Of a stretch of DNA of 7,299 bases, positions 5,401 to 7,299 are shown piece after piece. A program made the translations under genes and the position numbers. The DNA comes from Methanosarcinales archaeon (GTDB lineage: Archaea > Halobacteriota > Syntropharchaeia > Alkanophagales > Methanospirareceae). The stretch is taken from positions 1 to 7,299 of the forward strand of contig JAODGL010000032.1 in the NCBI GenBank assembly GCA_025464585.1. Direction: 5' to 3'. Each line of letters opens with the position of its first letter. Position 1 is the first letter of the stretch. Below the pieces are notes generated by a model. It had not been told where the DNA came from. It made no database searches and saw nothing but the letters and a program-made list of their open reading frames with translations.

Positions 5401-7124
5401 CCGAATTCTCCCAAAGGGAAGATTGCATGAGGAGCAGGTTTCATCATCCTTTCTTTCGATTTCTCCGGTCTGCCCATTCTCATGCCTATTCTTGTCGGCG
5501 CTTTTGGTCTCGTCTTTATCTTCACAGACTCATCCCTTCTCAGTTCATCATTTATCCCCAAACATCTTAGCAATGCACCCGGCTCTTCTATCGCTAAAAA
5601 CCCTTTTTGTGTTTGATGTAATACAAGCAAATCCTCCAAAATGGTCTTTATTCTTCCATCGTTGGGAATAAATAACGATTTATCCTCGGAAATTCCATTT
5701 TTGCATATCCATTCTGCCAAATATTCTTTTTCCTCCTCTGTTATATCTTCCCACAAATAGGTGTATGCAGGGTGGAGCGGCACCGCAAGGCGTGATGCGA
5801 TTTCTAATGCTTCGGCTTGACCCGGAGTTTTGAAACGCCATTTCTCTGCTTCATCCTTTGATTTCTCTTCTAACTCCTTTACCCACCATTCATGCGAGTA
5901 TGCACCGGGCAATAAACGATGCCCTGTTTCCAAAAAATCGCCATAATCAATGAGAATCTCTCCTAAATCCACTATCTCTGCTACTTCATCATCAAACTTA
6001 TCGCTGGATGTTAACATGACAAGCGCACCGCTCTTCAATTTCACTGTTGGTCCTTCAATGGAATCAACAGGGACAACGCAACCTGCTTTACCCGGCAGTT
6101 CTGGCTTTATCTGCGTCCCCGCTGCGGTGAATTCAAGTAAAGACATTGTAGCCGGGTTTATACCAATAGCAGAAAGTCCAGAATTGCGCGCACGTCCATA
6201 TCGAAGTCGGAATGAACCTTTTCTCGCAGGACTGCCAAATACAGGTCTGCCAGCGATCAAATCCCCCAAAAAATCTCGCTCGCCTTTCTCCACCTTTGAT
6301 TTTACCAGCTTATCCACCCAGTCCCAGCCCTCAATACCCAGCTTCTCTACATGCCTCTTTATCTTCGGTGCCTTCATCGCCATCCCTTCGGTGAGAACAA
6401 GCACCATCCCGCCCCGTATCTTATTCGTTGCAACTCTTTCAAGGTCATTATAACCTCCCACCTCCCTGTCCTCGGTTGGGTCACCATCTATGCAAATGGG
6501 ACAATTCCTCACGATTTCCTTTATCTCGTCATCGGAAGGCATGTATTGTAAGCCACTTATCCGTTCATACGCAGAAACCTCCAATACATATCTCCCTATT
6601 TCCTCCTCCCTCGGCGAATATGCCGCAAATCCCACTCTTCTCCTTATATTATCGGCAGCTAATACAGAAAGTGCTTGAGCTGTACCACCTGCACTTCTTA
6701 TCGGACCCGAATAGAATATTTTTATGTACTCGGAGGCATCGTCGTTTTTGCCTACTTCAACACGTGATATACCATCTAAAGGCGCTGCAACCACACCTTC
6801 AGTAAGAATCGCTACTGCGGTTCTAACAGCATTCTCTATGATCTCTACGCGCTTGTATCTGCCGAATTTACCCTCTACAAAGTCATATCCTATTTTTAAT
6901 GCTATTTCCTCTCTACTGTAACCATTTCGCTCTAATTCCCTTATCCTCGCTCCCACGCCTTTTATTCCCATGAGTGCTTCTACTCGCGCTGCAAGGTCTT
7001 TTGTTATGTCTATTTCTGGATGGAGCGAGGGGTCAAAACCCTTTTTCCTTGCCTCTCGTGCTATTTCTATTTCCTTCTCCAGTTTTTCCGTTAAGGTTTT
7101 ATAGTATGTCCCATTCGTAGCCAT
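2490..7124 (-). CDS. polC: DNA polymerase D large subunit DP2, intein-containing precursor
   Basis: Catalytic subunit of the archaeal replicative polymerase PolD; it pairs with DP1, the proofreading exonuclease subunit, which is not in this window. The precursor is 1544 residues; removing the 495-residue intein leaves about 1049, shorter than the roughly 1140 to 1270 usual for euryarchaeal DP2. Recognisable blocks in order: GPIRSAGGTAQALSV at 140-154; NCPICIDGDPTED from 207; HGVFVFKDGTIRYD at 659-672 followed by LTHFKPREIG; YAHPFFHAAKRRN ending at 802; then, after the intein, CDGDEDS at 1298-1304, holding the catalytic Asp1299 and Asp1301 (Asp1122/Asp1124 in P. horikoshii), and LLLDALLNFSK with EKRGGRMDAPLV. 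A C4 zinc ribbon follows (Cys1464, 1467, 1480, 1483). The last eight residues, QKALTDFM, fit a PCNA-interacting peptide. The zinc-ribbon cluster that Pyrococcus has after IEVE is absent (see findings). The ATG at 7124 gives an N-terminus matching the family; the ribosome site is weak (AGAGAT, 8 bases upstream) and the leader is probably short. Confidence 0.97.
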   Translation of the reverse strand: MATNGTYYKTLTEKLEKEIEIAREARKKGFDPSLHPEIDITKDLAARVEALMGIKGVGARIRELERNGYSREEIALKIGYDFVEGKFGRYKRVEIIENAVRTAVAILTEGVVAAPLDGISRVEVGKNDDASEYIKIFYSGPIRSAGGTAQALSVLAADNIRRRVGFAAYSPREEEIGRYVLEVSAYERISGLQYMPSDDEIKEIVRNCPICIDGDPTEDREVGGYNDLERVATNKIRGGMVLVLTEGMAMKAPKIKRHVEKLGIEGWDWVDKLVKSKVEKGERDFLGDLIAGRPVFGSPARKGSFRLRYGRARNSGLSAIGINPATMSLLEFTAAGTQIKPELPGKAGCVVPVDSIEGPTVKLKSGALVMLTSSDKFDDEVAEIVDLGEILIDYGDFLETGHRLLPGAYSHEWWVKELEEKSKDEAEKWRFKTPGQAEALEIASRLAVPLHPAYTYLWEDITEEEKEYLAEWICKNGISEDKSLFIPNDGRIKTILEDLLVLHQTQKGFLAIEEPGALLRCLGINDELRRDESVKIKTRPKAPTRIGMRMGRPEKSKERMMKPAPHAIFPLGEFGGKNRSLKEALKEKVIEVEISSFKKSHQTSGDNKKSIDLWGYYCETIEKLGVPHNNKLDVKCVKGLISRQKVAEHLGKGILRAKHGVFVFKDGTIRYDFTNLPLTHFKPREIGLQVEKAKELGYLHDINGKELKRDTQIVELKQQDVIISVNAASYLLKVSNFLDDLLEKFYDLPPYYGASRKEDLIGKLVLGLAPHTSAGILGRIIGFTRASACYAHPFFHAAKRRNCLAPNTEVLVINSGRQKIQDLDSLYHGEKSPEELVDDCGTTRKVVEGIKTYALNPEDGKFEVKDIVSVIKTPAPLHLVKVRTKSGREFVSSPEHRIIAWSNGRIRKKKIVELESEDKLLVPEQLEIQRYEQDIEEIDLLKEFSKFDKLSGDVMVRGVREVVERVVKELGGIKSTAGEIGIGEKTFSNYVYRDSIPLPILASLLQLSHEDWNSVPKECKLGVKRDHTVIPRIIKIDERFMRLIGYYLAEGYARSVEKGFNQVSMASWEKELWDDMANCIRDVFGFSPGRKEGKGVLVISNRLIYQLFVEVLGTGKGAKEKRIPPLLRTLPRDKMKWLLRAYFSGDGSVERGKLVVSCSSVSEKLLQDIGLQLLRFGIFYRLKSERKAAGGATKRFYERKGKSEDELPVFDLHYLSIRSRYARKFGEEIGFVEKRKNEALKATFAKEKAPRISSFGDAALDEIKEIEPIKSEFEFLYDIEVEGHHNFLVNNFVLTSNCDGDEDSIILLLDALLNFSKLFLPEKRGGRMDAPLVLIPFINPKEVDKEAHNVSIADEYPLDFYKATCSGKHPKEVTIETASSRIGEPKDVYGFGYTHDTTDIAAGPLNSLYKTLGTMVEKMEAQLKLARKIRAVDECEVAETVIKNHFLRDIKGNLRAFGSQKMRCSKCNAKYRRIPLNGRCKKCGSKIVPTVHVASIKKYLDVSLRVAKEYHISDYTMQRLELLEKDVNALFPAAEEQKALTDFM
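3234..4718 (-). mobile_element. Intein in DP2 with LAGLIDADG homing endonuclease (precursor residues 803-1297)
   Basis: Self-splicing protein element of 495 residues. It begins with Cys803 in CLAPNTEVLV (block A) and ends with Asn1297 before Cys1298, the nucleophile of the C-extein. Block B is REFVSSPEHRI, with His896 (intein His94) and Ser where Thr is usual. A helix-turn-helix-like stretch lies at about 960-1005. The homing endonuclease has two dodecapeptide motifs: LIGYYLAEGYA at 1043-1053 with acidic Glu1050, and LLRAYFSGDGSV at 1138-1149 with Asp1146; both acidic residues are kept, so DNA cleavage activity is plausible. Block F is LYDIEVEGHHNFL at 1276-1288, and block G is FVLTSN, with Ser at the penultimate position where His is typical. 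The flanks KRRN and CDGDED join into an uninterrupted DP2 motif. The site matches that of the Pyrococcus PolII inteins, which from memory are much smaller (under 200 residues) and lack the endonuclease. Confidence 0.95.
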
Positions 7125-7157
7125 CTTATAGTATCTCTAAAAGAAAAATGCTAAAAG

Positions 7158-7166
7158 CATATAATT
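7158..7166 (-). promoter_or_regulatory. Probable TATA box of polC
   Basis: The minus strand reads ATTATATGC, a good archaeal TATA match. Its centre lies about 38 bases before the ATG at 7124, predicting a transcript start near 7135 and a leader of only about 11 bases, which fits the weak ribosome site. A perfect 5-bp inverted repeat, ATGCT-AAA-AGCAT (7148-7160), touches the box on its downstream side and could be an operator, although it is short enough to be chance. Confidence 0.45.
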
Positions 7167-7238
7167 GCAAATTTCTATTTACTAACTTCCCATTTGGGCA
7201 TAAGGTTAGAAAAAGTAGAGTGCATAGTTATTTTCGAT

Positions 7239-7245
7239 GAGGTGA
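7239..7245 (+). promoter_or_regulatory. Strong Shine-Dalgarno of the rightmost gene
   Basis: GAGGTGA, spacing 5 to the ATG at 7251. It decides that start and contrasts with polC, which has almost no leader. This suggests the two divergent genes start translation in different ways. Confidence 0.65.
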
Positions 7246-7250
7246 CCAAA

Positions 7251-7299
7251 ATGCCCAACGAAAGGGAAAATTATGCGGGTATAGAGAAGCGAGGCTTAA
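7251..7299 (+). CDS. Start of an unrecognised gene, cut by window edge
   Basis: Only 16 codons are visible (MPNERENYAGIEKRGL), too few to assign a family. The start is well supported: GAGGTGA at 7239-7245 is an almost complete match to the archaeal anti-Shine-Dalgarno, with 5 bases of spacing to the ATG. The gene is divergent from polC; 126 bp separate the two start codons, so their promoters share this region. The N-terminus is charged and polar, with no sign of a signal peptide or membrane helix. Confidence 0.6.
   Translation, partial: MPNERENYAGIEKRGL

Noticed and set aside
5950..6453. A 167-codon plus-strand open frame opposite polC
   Set aside because: It is the antisense of conserved DP2 sequence, with low-complexity Ser/Pro/Thr-rich composition, no recognised family and no ribosome site noted. 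The DP2 reading is unmistakable.

Overview
The window comes from an archaeon. The main evidence is a full-length large subunit (DP2) of family D DNA polymerase, an enzyme found only in archaea. It carries an archaeal-type intein. TATA-like boxes lie at archaeal spacing before two genes, and strong GAGGTG Shine-Dalgarno motifs precede others. With a CobB/CbiA/CfbB-type a,c-diamide synthase next to it, a euryarchaeon of the methanogen or ANME kind is a reasonable guess. That placement is inference; there is no rRNA or other strict marker.

Layout, left to right. 1-578 (minus): N-terminal part of an IS110-family transposase, cut by the window edge. A 7-bp hairpin directly upstream would hide its ribosome binding site. 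579-886: a short stretch that holds the IS110 noncoding flank and, on the plus strand, a possible small one-pass membrane protein (660-941). The 3' end of that ORF runs 55 bp into the next gene from the opposite side. 887-2215 (minus): cobyrinate / Ni-sirohydrochlorin a,c-diamide synthase, complete. 2216-2489: a 274-bp gap with a probable cobB promoter and a short open frame that looks like a gene remnant. 2490-7124 (minus): polC (DP2), 1544 codons, of which 495 are an intein (3234-4718). 7125-7250: a divergent intergenic region with the polC promoter. 7251-7299 (plus): the first 16 codons of an unrecognised gene with a very strong Shine-Dalgarno.

The most notable object is the DP2 intein. 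It sits exactly between Asn802 and Cys1298, the residue just before the catalytic Asp-Gly-Asp motif of the polymerase, so no active PolD can form until it splices. It keeps both acidic LAGLIDADG residues, has an extra helix-turn-helix-like segment, and has Ser in place of the usual penultimate His. The host DP2 also appears to have lost the central Cys-rich zinc-ribbon segment seen in Pyrococcus DP2. It keeps a C-terminal zinc ribbon and a PCNA-binding tail. The genes do not form an obvious pathway: replication, tetrapyrrole cofactor synthesis and a transposon are simply adjacent.
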